DNA of 64,000 bases, from contig CASFJV010000063.1 in the NCBI GenBank assembly GCA_949295125.1, forward strand, positions 1 through 64,000. Reading direction: 5' to 3'. Every line of letters begins with the position of its first letter. The first letter of the stretch is position 1. Positions 34,309 through 43,152 of this stretch are shown here, one piece after another. This DNA is from an uncultured Spirochaetales bacterium. Lineage in GTDB: Bacteria > Spirochaetota > Spirochaetia > Sphaerochaetales > Sphaerochaetaceae. A model generated the notes under the pieces. That model ran no database searches and was not told where the DNA came from. It saw nothing but the letters and a program-made list of their open reading frames with translations. A program made the position numbers and the translations under genes.

Positions 34309-36867
34309 TTATTTTTTCCCTTTCCTGTATGGAGTACCGTCAAGGGGAAGTGAATATCTGGGAATGCCATCATAGTCATAATAGGCGTTCCTGATTGCAG
34401 GTGCAGTCGGTATTGCCGAGAGCTCTCCAATGCCTTTGGCTCCAAATGGCCCTCCGCTTTTTCCTTCTGCATGTACGAATATTGTCTCTATTTCTGGAAC
34501 TTCCGTGCTCCTAAGGAGCCCTAGAGTGCCATATCTGCTCTTCACAAAGCCTTCTTCGGTAATGAAATTCTCCCTTACAGCATAACCCATTCCGGTAACG
34601 ACGCCGCCTTCAACCTGGCCTTCAATCATTGTGAGGTTTATGACAGTTCCCGCATCTGATGAAGCGATGATTTTCTCTATTTTCCCATCATCACCGAGTA
34701 TTGCAAGCTGTGCGGCGTAAGAGTAGGCTAGATGGCTGACTGGATTCTTTTTCTTTGAACCAAGAGGATCTGTTGGTGGAGAGAATTCCCTCTGGCATTC
34801 ATAGCCCTCAAGATCTTCCAGCGTCTTTCCTTCCATTGCTTTTTTCAGTTCTGATGCTGCAAGCCTTACAGCTTCCCCTGTAAAAGATGTCTGTCTTGAG
34901 GCCGTTGATGTTCCGCTGTCCGGAGTGCGTTCAGTATCGGGCTCTTCCACTATGAAGATATCCGGGCCTAGTCCTGTCTCTTCCACTGCAACCTGCAGGG
35001 CCATTGTCTTTAGTCCCTGTCCCATGCAGGCAGCGCTTGTCCTGATATGAACATGGCCATTCTCAATGCTCATCCTGCAGCGCCCCACATCCTTTATTCC
35101 CATGCCAACGCCGGCATTCTTAAGTCCTAATGCAAGGCCTTTATGCTTTGCTGCATAGTAAGCATCTTTTACGGACATCAGCGCCTCATAAGCTGCAGTG
35201 TCCTCTCCTGCTATCTGTCCGTTTGGAAGCTCTTCTCCTGGCTTGATGACATTGATCTCCCTTATCCTGAATGGATCAATTCCAATAAGGTGTGCCATCT
35301 CATCCAAAGCTGATTCAATTGAAAAGCATGTCTGGGTAACGCCGAAGCCACGGAATGCTCCGCTTGGGACATTATTCGTATACAGTGCCCTTCCCCTGAC
35401 TTTAAGGTTCTGGAAATTGTATGGACCTCCTGCATGCGTGCATGCCCTCTGCAGGACAGGCCCTCCAAGTGATGCGTAGGCTCCGGTGTCTGCAAGGATA
35501 TCTTCCTTGAGTGCCATGATTTTCCCATCCTTATTGCAGGCAAGTGTCAGATCCATGCTCATTGGATGCCTCTTTGGATGGACAATAAGGCTTTCCTGCC
35601 TTGAGAATACCAGCTTCACTGGTTTCTTCAGAAGATAGCATGCAAGGGCCGCATGATGCTGCAGCGACATATCTTCCTTACCGCCAAATCCGCCGCCTAC
35701 AAGACATGCCGTAACGTGTACCAGGTCTTCACTTATCCTGAGCATCCTTGCACATTCCCTGCGGTCATCATATACGCTCTGGCTTGATGTGAATAAGTGG
35801 ATTCCTTCTCCCTCCGGAATTGCTAGAGCAGCTTCCGGTTCCATGAATGCATGCTCTGTATGCGGGGTAGTGTAGTGCCGTCTTATAACATAGTCCGCGT
35901 TCTCTATTGCCTTATCTGCATCACCGCGGATTATGTTCTCTTCCTTATACAGGTTCGTCTTTTCCCAGAAGTGAACGATCTTTTCATCTTTCAGGGCATC
36001 TTCCGCTGAATATACTCCATCCAGCTTTTCTGCATCTATCTTGACCTTTCCTTTCAGCTCTTTCAGTGCTTCCTGATCATCAGATGCGATGATCAGGAGG
36101 GCATCCCCGATATATGATGTTATATCTCCCTCTCCATATAGGACAGGCCAGTCCGGTGTTATATGGCCATGCCTGTTGAATGGTACATCATCACGCCTGA
36201 TTATTCCCTTGCATCTATGATCATTCTCAAGCTCAGAGGCATCTATCCTTATTATCCTGCATTTTGGATATGGACTCCTGATAACTGCCAGATATAGGAA
36301 ATCATCACGCCTGATATCAGCTGCGAAAATGCCAGTTCCAAGTGTTTTCCCTTCTGCGTCTATCCTTATATAGCGTTCTCCTATCCCTGCTTTTGAACTG
36401 CCTGATGCAATAGGGGAGTTCTCCCTGAATATCCTGGCTGCGAGCAATATGGCTTCTTCAATTTTCTTGTATCCTGTGCACCTGCAGATATTCCCCCTTA
36501 TGGCTTTCCTGACATCATCAATGCCAGGATTGCTGTTACTGTCGATCAGTGCTTTCGCTGAGAGCACCATGCCTGGCGTGCAGTAGCCGCATTGTACGGC
36601 TCCTGCTTGAGAGAAGGCATAAGAATACACTTCCTTCTCCCTCTCACTGAGCCCTTCAATGGTAATGACACTCCTGCCATCTATCTGGGAGAGCTTTTTT
36701 ACGCATGCCCTTTCAGCCTTGCCATCTATTATGACAGTGCATGCACCGCATGCGCCTTCAGAGCATCCGTCCTTTGTTCCCATAAGCCCTAAGCAGTCCC
36801 TGAGAAACCTTAAAAGGGTAGTGTCTTTATCTGTAATATAGCTTTTGCCGTTAATTTTAAATTCCAT
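34309..36867 (-). CDS. fused molybdenum hydroxylase, selenium-dependent xanthine dehydrogenase type
   Basis: 852 residues. Residues 1-160 form the two-[2Fe-2S] subunit: GCSEGACGACTV supplies plant-type ligands, then QCGYCTPGMV and ICRCTGYKKIEEAI bind the second cluster. Residues 165-852 form the molybdopterin subunit with GGGFGGKEDMS, AFRGFGVTQ, the glutamine segment MGQGLKT and the catalytic Glu in GAKGIGELS. Fusion of the Fe-S and Mo parts without an FAD domain is typical of the selenium-dependent molybdenum hydroxylases, which carry labile selenium, not selenocysteine. No FAD subunit or selenium-insertion gene is in the window. The start lacks a Shine-Dalgarno; TGCTAAAAT lies nine bases upstream, inside the end of the dCMP deaminase gene. 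Confidence 0.88.
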   Translation of the reverse strand: MEFKINGKSYITDKDTTLLRFLRDCLGLMGTKDGCSEGACGACTVIIDGKAERACVKKLSQIDGRSVITIEGLSEREKEVYSYAFSQAGAVQCGYCTPGMVLSAKALIDSNSNPGIDDVRKAIRGNICRCTGYKKIEEAILLAARIFRENSPIASGSSKAGIGERYIRIDAEGKTLGTGIFAADIRRDDFLYLAVIRSPYPKCRIIRIDASELENDHRCKGIIRRDDVPFNRHGHITPDWPVLYGEGDITSYIGDALLIIASDDQEALKELKGKVKIDAEKLDGVYSAEDALKDEKIVHFWEKTNLYKEENIIRGDADKAIENADYVIRRHYTTPHTEHAFMEPEAALAIPEGEGIHLFTSSQSVYDDRRECARMLRISEDLVHVTACLVGGGFGGKEDMSLQHHAALACYLLKKPVKLVFSRQESLIVHPKRHPMSMDLTLACNKDGKIMALKEDILADTGAYASLGGPVLQRACTHAGGPYNFQNLKVRGRALYTNNVPSGAFRGFGVTQTCFSIESALDEMAHLIGIDPFRIREINVIKPGEELPNGQIAGEDTAAYEALMSVKDAYYAAKHKGLALGLKNAGVGMGIKDVGRCRMSIENGHVHIRTSAACMGQGLKTMALQVAVEETGLGPDIFIVEEPDTERTPDSGTSTASRQTSFTGEAVRLAASELKKAMEGKTLEDLEGYECQREFSPPTDPLGSKKKNPVSHLAYSYAAQLAILGDDGKIEKIIASSDAGTVINLTMIEGQVEGGVVTGMGYAVRENFITEEGFVKSRYGTLGLLRSTEVPEIETIFVHAEGKSGGPFGAKGIGELSAIPTAPAIRNAYYDYDGIPRYSLPLDGTPYRKGKK

Positions 36868-36871
36868 ATAT

Positions 36872-37357
36872 CTAGAATTTTAGCACAATCTCGCTCTTTG
36901 TTGGCTTTAATTCGACAAGTTCTACTCCAGCAGATTCAAGCATCCGTACCGATGCCTTTGTCGCATCTGTATCTTTGTATTTATTTGACAGGTACACAAC
37001 TTTCTTTATTCCAACCTGGATTATGGCTTTCGCACACTCATTGCATGGGAAAAGTGCGACATAGAGTGTTGCCCCCTTTAGTGATGCAATGCTTGAATTG
37101 AGTATTGCGTTCAGTTCTGCATGGCAGACATACGGATATTTAGTCTCTATCCATTCTCCATCCCTTTCCCACGGAAGCTCATCATCACTGCATCCGATTG
37201 GAAAGCCGTTATAGCCTACTCCGATGATCTTTTTATCCGGACTCACTATGCATGCTCCGACCTGAGTGTTCGGGTCCTTGCTCCTCATGCTTGATAGAAC
37301 CGCAACTCCCATGAAATACTCATCCCATGAGATATAACCTTCTCTTTTTGATCCCAT
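36872..37357 (-). CDS. deoxycytidylate (dCMP) deaminase
   Basis: 161-residue cytoplasmic zinc enzyme converting dCMP to dUMP for thymidylate synthesis. The zinc motifs are HAELNAIL (HAE, residue 80 region) and PCNECAKAII (PCxxC, residue 104 region). The N-terminal EYFMGVAVLSSMRSKDPNTQVGACIV and GYNGFPIGCSDDELPW are typical of the dCMP deaminase/ComEB group. GGAGG lies just before the ATG. It is one base from the hydrolase gene upstream and four bases from xdh downstream, so the three minus-strand genes are closely packed. Confidence 0.93.
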   Translation of the reverse strand: MGSKREGYISWDEYFMGVAVLSSMRSKDPNTQVGACIVSPDKKIIGVGYNGFPIGCSDDELPWERDGEWIETKYPYVCHAELNAILNSSIASLKGATLYVALFPCNECAKAIIQVGIKKVVYLSNKYKDTDATKASVRMLESAGVELVELKPTKSEIVLKF

Positions 37358-37358
37358 T

Positions 37359-38279
37359 CTAAACCTCCGCGAAAAACTTCAAGATCTCTTCTGTGTATTT
37401 TGCTCTTGTAGAATTATACATTAGAAGTGAATGGTGTGTATGGTTAAAGTTAGGCATTTTGTCAGATATGACCTTCACTTTCCTGCTGCTGACATTGCCT
37501 GTTATGATCTTCTGGTTTCCAAACGGCACTGTTTTATCTCCTTTATCATGGATGCTGATAAGAGGGACACGTATGCTGCCTAGGTTTTTCCTGATGCTCT
37601 TGAGGTTGTACACAAGTGAGATTCCCTGTCTTGGAAATGTTCCGCTGTATCCTACCCATGCATCATTGCCATCTTCAGCTCCGGGCTTTCCATCCACATA
37701 GCCGGCTCCTATCTCCTTGGCAAACATGGCTACAATACGGCCGATATAGAAACTCCAGCTTGTAACGAATCCATCGCGGATCAGGCTGTTATATGCAACA
37801 GGTGCCGCCAGTACGGCAATGGCTTTTGGCGAGGACTCTGAATCCCTGTGCAGTTCTGCAATTTTAAGCGTCATCGCACCTCCCATGGAAACACCAATGA
37901 CATAGACATCCTTATACCGCTTTTTCAGGGAAAGGTAGTACCTGTCAATGAAGCCAAACCATTCAGGGAATATTGATTGCTCAAATTCCTTATAGTCAGT
38001 GCCGAATGTTGGAAGAAGGGGAGAGAATACATCATAGCCATTCCTGCTGAACTCTCTTGCAGGATAGGCGTACATATAAGGCGTAGTAGGGAAGCCGTGA
38101 ATGAAGAGGACCGCTTTTTCATTGCCATTTTCATATATTATTGACCTGCACCTTGGAGAAAAGCATTTGCTCTCATCACTTGTAAGCTCCCTGCTTTCCC
38201 TCTCCTTATGGAATAGCAGGGATGAGTTCCAGTAGAAGAACAGGATTAAAGCCAGGAATATTATCAGTAAAATAAGCAT
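37359..38279 (-). CDS. membrane-anchored alpha/beta hydrolase
   Basis: 306 residues. An N-terminal hydrophobic helix (MLILLIIFLALILFFYW) should anchor it in the inner membrane. The hydrolase domain has the oxyanion-hole segment LFIHGFPTTPYMY, the nucleophile elbow GVSMGG (residue 140 region), an Asp in ISIHDKGDKTVP and a late His in NFNHTHHSLL, which completes a Ser-Asp-His triad. It resembles carboxylesterase or monoacylglycerol-lipase types. I start it at the ATG at 38279, six bases after TATAAT; the longer frame would run into the upstream terminator. The mRNA is therefore probably leaderless. Confidence 0.87.
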   Translation of the reverse strand: MLILLIIFLALILFFYWNSSLLFHKERESRELTSDESKCFSPRCRSIIYENGNEKAVLFIHGFPTTPYMYAYPAREFSRNGYDVFSPLLPTFGTDYKEFEQSIFPEWFGFIDRYYLSLKKRYKDVYVIGVSMGGAMTLKIAELHRDSESSPKAIAVLAAPVAYNSLIRDGFVTSWSFYIGRIVAMFAKEIGAGYVDGKPGAEDGNDAWVGYSGTFPRQGISLVYNLKSIRKNLGSIRVPLISIHDKGDKTVPFGNQKIITGNVSSRKVKVISDKMPNFNHTHHSLLMYNSTRAKYTEEILKFFAEV

Positions 38280-38285
38280 GATTGG

Positions 38286-38291
38286 ATTATA
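38286..38291 (-). promoter_or_regulatory. -10 hexamer, leaderless promoter overlapping a terminator
   Basis: TATAAT on the minus strand with a preceding TGC (extended -10), exactly six bases before the ATG at 38279. The T-run of the oadB terminator lies directly upstream, so the spacer and any -35 (TTCGGG at 38309-38314) are inside the terminator hairpin. Confidence 0.6.
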
Positions 38292-38294
38292 GCA

Positions 38295-38322
38295 CAAAAA
38301 AAGTGCACCCCGAAGGATGCAC
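38295..38322 (-). terminator. Rho-independent terminator of oadGAB
   Basis: On the minus strand GTGCATCC, UUCG-type tetraloop, GGGTGCAC (eight pairs, one G-U), followed by TTTTTTT. Very stable. Confidence 0.9.
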
Positions 38323-38343
38323 CTTTTATGATGTAATGCAGGA

Positions 38344-39531
38344 CTAAGCAAGCATTGATGGGATAACTGAGATCAGAACACCTGCAGCTACGGCACTTCC
38401 AATAACGCCGGATACGTTTGGTCCCATAGCGTGCATCAGAAGGAAGTTCTGAGGATCTGCTTCCTGTCCGACCTTGCTTGATACTCGTGCAGCCATTGGA
38501 ACGGCTGATACTCCTGCAGATCCGATAAGAGGATTTGTAGGATGCTTTGGATCAAGCTTGTTCATAAGCTTTCCAAGCAGTACTCCACCTGCTGTACCAA
38601 CTCCGAATGCGATCATTCCAAGAAGGAGGATGCCAAGAGTTTCAAGGTTGAGGAACCTCTCTGCAGCCATCTTTGATCCAACAGAAAGTCCAAGGAAGAT
38701 TGTGACAGTGTTCATAAGTGCATTCTGCATTGTGTCAGAAAGCCTTCCGATAACTCCACACTCTTTTGCGAGGTTACCGAACATAAGGGCACCGATCAGT
38801 GAACATGCTGAAGGAAGAAGGATTGCACAGAGTGTGATTACTGTGATTGGGAATACGATCTTCTCGACCTTTCCAACCGGCCTCAGCTGCTGCATCTTGA
38901 TCTTCCTCTCATTTTCAGTTGTAAGTGCCTTCATGATTGGTGGCTGGATGATTGGAACGAGAGCCATGTATGAATATGCGGCAACGGCAATGGATCCTAG
39001 ATAATCCGGTGCCAGGCGGCTTGTTACATAGATGGCTGTAGGTCCATCAGCTCCTCCAATGATACCAATTGAACCTGCAACTGCAAGGTTGAAGTTGATT
39101 CCTGGAATGAAGGAAAGAAGGAGAGCTCCAATGAGTGCTGTGAAGATACCGAGCTGTGCAGCTGCTCCAAGAAGGAGTGTCTTCGGGTTTGCAATAAGCG
39201 GACCGAAGTCTGTCATAGCTCCAACACCCATGAAGATCAGGACTGGGAAGAGTCCAGACTCGATTCCTGCGTCGTACAGGATCTTGATGAATCCTGCATC
39301 GCCGCTTGTTGGATCAATACCTGCGATATATGCAAATGGGATATTTGAAAGGATACATCCCATTCCGATTGGAATAAGCAGCAGAGGCTCGAAACCCTTC
39401 TTAATTGCAAGGTAGAGCAGTAGGAACCCTACCAGGATCATAAGAGCGTTTCCCCAGCCGCCACTCTGCATGAACCCAACGATACCTGTTGAGGCCCATA
39501 GTTGTTTTAAACCTGTAAGAATAGCTTCCAT
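38344..39531 (-). CDS. oadB: oxaloacetate decarboxylase, sodium-pumping beta subunit
   Basis: 395-residue inner-membrane subunit that decarboxylates the carboxybiotin made by the alpha subunit and exports sodium ions. About nine to eleven hydrophobic segments are visible. The family motif [18 protein letters not shown] (about residue 160) includes the Asp essential for sodium coupling, and the C-terminal half contains [47 protein letters not shown] precedes the ATG. It is 15 bases from oadA, third gene of a gamma-alpha-beta operon. It could equally serve a methylmalonyl-CoA or glutaconyl-CoA decarboxylase, but the alpha subunit points to oxaloacetate. Confidence 0.95.
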   Translation of the reverse strand: MEAILTGLKQLWASTGIVGFMQSGGWGNALMILVGFLLLYLAIKKGFEPLLLIPIGMGCILSNIPFAYIAGIDPTSGDAGFIKILYDAGIESGLFPVLIFMGVGAMTDFGPLIANPKTLLLGAAAQLGIFTALIGALLLSFIPGINFNLAVAGSIGIIGGADGPTAIYVTSRLAPDYLGSIAVAAYSYMALVPIIQPPIMKALTTENERKIKMQQLRPVGKVEKIVFPITVITLCAILLPSACSLIGALMFGNLAKECGVIGRLSDTMQNALMNTVTIFLGLSVGSKMAAERFLNLETLGILLLGMIAFGVGTAGGVLLGKLMNKLDPKHPTNPLIGSAGVSAVPMAARVSSKVGQEADPQNFLLMHAMGPNVSGVIGSAVAAGVLISVIPSMLA

Positions 39532-39546
39532 TGATAAAGCTCCTTA

Positions 39547-41709
39547 TTAACCGATAGTCATCAGGAGGTCGCCTGCCTGAAGCTGGTCGCCCTGGTTGAC
39601 ATCAATACTCATGATAGTTCCAGCTGCTGGAGCATAGATTTCATTCTCCATCTTCATAGCTTCCATAACCATCAAGATATCATTTTCCTTAACTACATCT
39701 CCAACCTTAACTTCGAATCGGAGTGCAAGTCCTGGCATCGGTGCAGTTACTTCTGTAGCTCCCTTTGCTCCTGTCTGAACAGGTGCTGCAACTGGTTCTG
39801 GAGCTGCTGCGACTGGCTCTGGAGCCGGTGCTGGAGCTGCCTGAGCAGCTGGTGCTGCTACAACTGTTCCTCCAATCTGCATCAGCAGATCTCCTGCCTG
39901 AAGCTGGTCACCCTGCTTTACGCAGATCTTGGAAATAACGCCATCGCATGGAGCATAGATTTCATTCTCCATCTTCATAGCTTCCATGACCATTACCAGA
40001 TCATTCTTCTTTACTGTGTCTCCTTCCTTCACTTCGAAGCGGAGTACAAGTCCTGGCATTGGTGCAAGAACATCTTCACTTCCTGTAACAACTGTTGCGG
40101 CTGCAGGTGCGGCTGCTGGAGCTGCCTGAGCAGCTGGTGCGGCCTTGATTCCCTCTGCAATTGAGAGTGGGTACTTCACGCCGTTAACTGTTGCGCTGTC
40201 CTTATCAAGCTTGACTGCATAAGCTGCGCCGTTAACTGTAACAGTATATTCACCGTTTGAAGCCTTCTTAGCAGCTGCTGGAGCTTCTTTCTTTGCTTCT
40301 TCGCTGATCTTCCTGACACCGTTGACGTGTGCCTTTCCTGTGAGGTAGAGGATACCCTTATCCTTACATGCTGCAGCGATGAATACGTTCTCATCTGTGA
40401 TTGGAAGTCCTGCATCCTTGAGCATTGCTTCTGCTGCTGCCCTGCCTTTCTTTGGATCCCTGTCGTTGATGTCAACGCACTTCTCTGTTGTAGGCTCAAG
40501 CTTCATCTGTGCAGCTGCAAGCTTTACAACCTCTGGATCTGGTGCAACTGGAGTCTTTCCGAAATATCCGAGAACCATCTTGCCATAGCCTTCTGCGAAC
40601 TTCTTCCAAGGTCCGAACATAACGTTGTTGAATGCCTGCTGGAAATAGAACTGGCTCACTGGTGTAACAGATGTTCCGAATCCGCCTTTTGCAACTGTTT
40701 CACCCATTGCCTCAACGATCTGCGGATACTTGTCCATAAGTCCGTTGTCCCTGAGCATCTGAGTGTTAGCTGTAAGTGCTCCGCCTGGCAGTGGGAAGAA
40801 TGGGATTTCTGGGTTTACCATTGTTGCTTCTGGTGGGAGGAAGTAATCTTTCATGCAGTTTTCGAATACTTTCTCTGCTTCCCTTACCTTGTTGATGTCG
40901 ATATCCAGTGTGTAGTCTGTTCCTCGGAGTGCGTGCCACATTGTGATGATGTCCGGTTGGCATGTTCCGCCTGAGCATGGGCTCATTGAGAGGTCAACCT
41001 GATCTGCTCCTGCTTCAATAGCAGACATGTACTGCTGGATTGATACTCCTGCTGTCTCATGTGAGTGGAATACGATCTTTACATTTGGTCCGAGCATTTT
41101 GCGTGCTCTCTTGATTGTCTCATAGACGTTATGAGGAGTGCTTGTTCCAGAAGCGTCCTTGAAACATACGCTGTCATATGGAATGCCTGCATCAAGGATC
41201 TGGCGGAGGATCTTCTCATAGAAATCTGGATCATGTGCGCCTGTAACACCCTCTGGAAGGCTCATCATTGTTACTGTAACTTCGTGCTTGAGTCCTGCTT
41301 CATGGATGTATTTTCCACTGTCGATGAGGTTGTTCACGTCATTGAGTGCATCGAAGTTCCTGATTGTTGTCATTCCATGCTTCTTGAAAAGCTCAGCATG
41401 GAGCTTGATCATATCCCTTGGCTGGCTGTCAAGACCTACGACGTTGACGCCTCTTGCGAGTGTCTGGAGGTTTGCGTCAGGTCCTGCAACTCTCCTGAAC
41501 TCATCCATCATCTCGAATGCGTCTTCGTTTGTATAGAAGTAGAGTGACTGGAACCTTGCGCCGCCACCTGCCTCAAAGTGTGTGATTCCTGCTTCCTTTG
41601 CAGCTGCTACTGCCGGCATGAAATCTTTTGTGAATACTCGAGCTCCGTACACTGACTGGAAGCCATCACGGAAAGCTGTACACATGAAATTAATTTTTTT
41701 CTTGCTCAT
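39547..41709 (-). CDS. oadA: oxaloacetate decarboxylase alpha subunit with two biotinyl domains
   Basis: Cytoplasmic carboxyltransferase that moves CO2 from oxaloacetate to biotin. 720 residues, well above the usual ~600. Order: HMGL-like TIM barrel from residue 5, PYC_OADA domain to about 470, an Ala/Lys-rich linker, biotinyl domain 1 (about 537-608, MEAMKMENE with Lys579), a Pro/Ala linker of about 38 residues, and biotinyl domain 2 (about 648-720, Lys686). The two biotinyl domains are nearly identical in their central part (EAMKMENEIYAP and GDQLQAGDLLM), so they arose by recent duplication. GGGGAG precedes the ATG. Part of oadGAB. Confidence 0.95.
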   Translation of the reverse strand: MSKKKINFMCTAFRDGFQSVYGARVFTKDFMPAVAAAKEAGITHFEAGGGARFQSLYFYTNEDAFEMMDEFRRVAGPDANLQTLARGVNVVGLDSQPRDMIKLHAELFKKHGMTTIRNFDALNDVNNLIDSGKYIHEAGLKHEVTVTMMSLPEGVTGAHDPDFYEKILRQILDAGIPYDSVCFKDASGTSTPHNVYETIKRARKMLGPNVKIVFHSHETAGVSIQQYMSAIEAGADQVDLSMSPCSGGTCQPDIITMWHALRGTDYTLDIDINKVREAEKVFENCMKDYFLPPEATMVNPEIPFFPLPGGALTANTQMLRDNGLMDKYPQIVEAMGETVAKGGFGTSVTPVSQFYFQQAFNNVMFGPWKKFAEGYGKMVLGYFGKTPVAPDPEVVKLAAAQMKLEPTTEKCVDINDRDPKKGRAAAEAMLKDAGLPITDENVFIAAACKDKGILYLTGKAHVNGVRKISEEAKKEAPAAAKKASNGEYTVTVNGAAYAVKLDKDSATVNGVKYPLSIAEGIKAAPAAQAAPAAAPAAATVVTGSEDVLAPMPGLVLRFEVKEGDTVKKNDLVMVMEAMKMENEIYAPCDGVISKICVKQGDQLQAGDLLMQIGGTVVAAPAAQAAPAPAPEPVAAAPEPVAAPVQTGAKGATEVTAPMPGLALRFEVKVGDVVKENDILMVMEAMKMENEIYAPAAGTIMSIDVNQGDQLQAGDLLMTIG

Positions 41710-41720
41710 TTGTTCTCCCC

Positions 41721-42008
41721 TTATCTGTCTTTGTCGTATGCTGCTGCAATAGCTGCTGCGATTGCTGCGTCATTGCTCCTTGCACTTACTGCAGGCTTTG
41801 CAGATGGTGCACTCTGGCTTGTTTTCTTAACTGGCTGAGCAGCAGGCTTATCGAACTTCATGCAAATCTTGCTCATCAGTTTTGTTGCATAGATAAGAAT
41901 TACCAGAAATACGAATACTGTGCCCATACCGAGAACTAAGAGGACTAAGCCATCATAGATCTGCTGGATTAGAACTTCACGAGGCAAATTTGTTAATAGC
42001 GATAACAT
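41721..42008 (-). CDS. oadG: oxaloacetate decarboxylase gamma subunit
   Basis: 95-residue membrane protein that holds the alpha and beta subunits together and, in characterised enzymes, binds zinc. One transmembrane helix (DGLVLLVLGMGTVFVFLVILIYATKLMSKI; GMGTVFVFL is typical) is followed by a Pro/Ala/Lys linker and an Ala-rich tail AIAAAIAAAYDKDR. AGAGGAG lies before the ATG. First gene of the operon, eleven bases from oadA. Confidence 0.9.
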   Translation of the reverse strand: MLSLLTNLPREVLIQQIYDGLVLLVLGMGTVFVFLVILIYATKLMSKICMKFDKPAAQPVKKTSQSAPSAKPAVSARSNDAAIAAAIAAAYDKDR

Positions 42009-42051
42009 ATTTATCTCCTCTAAATACTAAATAAAAGTCATTCAAGTTAGG

Positions 42052-42080
42052 ATATTACCTTAAAGGGTAGGTTAGTTCAA
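42052..42080 (-). promoter_or_regulatory. promoter of the oadGAB operon
   Basis: On the minus strand TTGAAC (42080-42075), 17-bp spacer, TAATAT (42057-42052). Predicted leader is about 37 bases with an AGAGGAG Shine-Dalgarno. A+T-rich sequence lies upstream. Confidence 0.6.
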
Positions 42081-42200
42081 GTAATCATGTAAACTTTGCT
42101 TTTTATTTTTGCCTCGTGTAATTCATTGTTAATAAAAGAAAAAGAAAAAATTGCAATTAATTTTTAAAAGCAGTGTCTTAATGTGAAAAACAGGTAATAA

Positions 42201-42234
42201 TTGAGAGGGGAAAAGCAGGCTGTTTACCCTCTCA
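42201..42234 (-). terminator. possible terminator of the PHP phosphatase gene
   Basis: On the minus strand GAGAGGG / CCCCTCTC stem with a long loop, followed only by AATTATT. A further CCCTCTC copy lies at 42247-42253. Weak. Confidence 0.35.
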
Positions 42235-42259
42235 GGCAAGCACATGCCCTCTCTTTGCT

Positions 42260-43051
42260 TCACACCATTTCCCGCTTCCTGAAAGAAGGGAAAATGAACT
42301 TATGTTTTTCCATCAGCGCTTCTGCTGCTTCAAAGCCTTTGGAGATATCTTTTGCACTATGTGCATCTGAACCAACGGTAACAATTCTGCCCCCAAGATC
42401 ATGATACCACGAAAGAATTGTTTCTGAAGGAAACTGTTCTTTCACTTCCTGCCTGAGTCCTGAAGTGTTTATCTCTATTGCCTTTCCCCTTTCTATGACA
42501 GCTTTCAGTATCTCCTTGACTATGATTTCCTCTTGCTCGCATTCAAGCCTGATGGAGTGCCGTGCTGCATACCGTTTTATGAGATCCAGATGTGCAAGGC
42601 TGTCGTAATCTGAATTTCGGGCAATATCATAAAGGCCCTCAAGATATGTCCTTAGCAGTGCTTTTCTGTTTATGTTCGGGTAGTCATAGCGCATCAGGTC
42701 AAGGTTGCTTATCTTATGGTAGGATGCAAGAACAAAATCGAAAGGGAATCCTGAGAGAATCTCTTTTACCCTTTCTACTGCGAACTGGCTCTGCCCAATC
42801 TCTATTCCAAGGCCTATTGTTATCTTTTTTCCATATTTTTCCTTAAGCCTGAGGCATTCAGATGCATATTTGCCGATATACTCAGGATCTGAGAAAGATT
42901 TTGTAGGAATACCGTCATCCCTGAACTCAAAGTGTTCTGTGAATACTATCTCTTCAAGTCCCTTAGCAATTGCGCTTTCCACCATTGCTTCCATGCTGGA
43001 GCCTGCATCTGGTGAGAATGATGAATGAGTGTGGTAATCCTTTTTAATCAT
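42260..43051 (-). CDS. PHP-family phosphatase (histidinol-phosphatase HisJ/HisK type)
   Basis: 263-residue cytoplasmic trinuclear-metal phosphoesterase. Metal-binding motifs are DYHTHSSFSPD at the start, FTEHFEF (residue 38 region), SYHKI, AHLDLIKRY and the final GSDAHSAKDI. This set is typical of HisJ-type histidinol-phosphate phosphatases, the eighth step of histidine synthesis. No other his gene is nearby, so a different phosphoester is possible. GGAAG lies about ten bases before the ATG. Transcribed towards oadG but with an apparent terminator between. Confidence 0.88.
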   Translation of the reverse strand: MIKKDYHTHSSFSPDAGSSMEAMVESAIAKGLEEIVFTEHFEFRDDGIPTKSFSDPEYIGKYASECLRLKEKYGKKITIGLGIEIGQSQFAVERVKEILSGFPFDFVLASYHKISNLDLMRYDYPNINRKALLRTYLEGLYDIARNSDYDSLAHLDLIKRYAARHSIRLECEQEEIIVKEILKAVIERGKAIEINTSGLRQEVKEQFPSETILSWYHDLGGRIVTVGSDAHSAKDISKGFEAAEALMEKHKFIFPSFRKREMV

Positions 43052-43152
43052 GTGCGATATTCTTCCATTATTTGGTTAAAAGCTCAAGCGTCCCTTTTCA
43101 ATAAAGGAATCTAGCATTATTATATTTGAAGTTTGAACTTAGGGAGAAAGCT

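Noticed and set aside
39550-40080. CRISPR-like or satellite repeat
   Set aside because: The repeated DNA is fully explained by the duplicated biotinyl domains of oadA.
40327-40974. 215-codon plus-strand ORF inside oadA
   Set aside because: Cys- and Trp-rich antisense translation produced by the codon bias of a highly expressed gene; no start signal.
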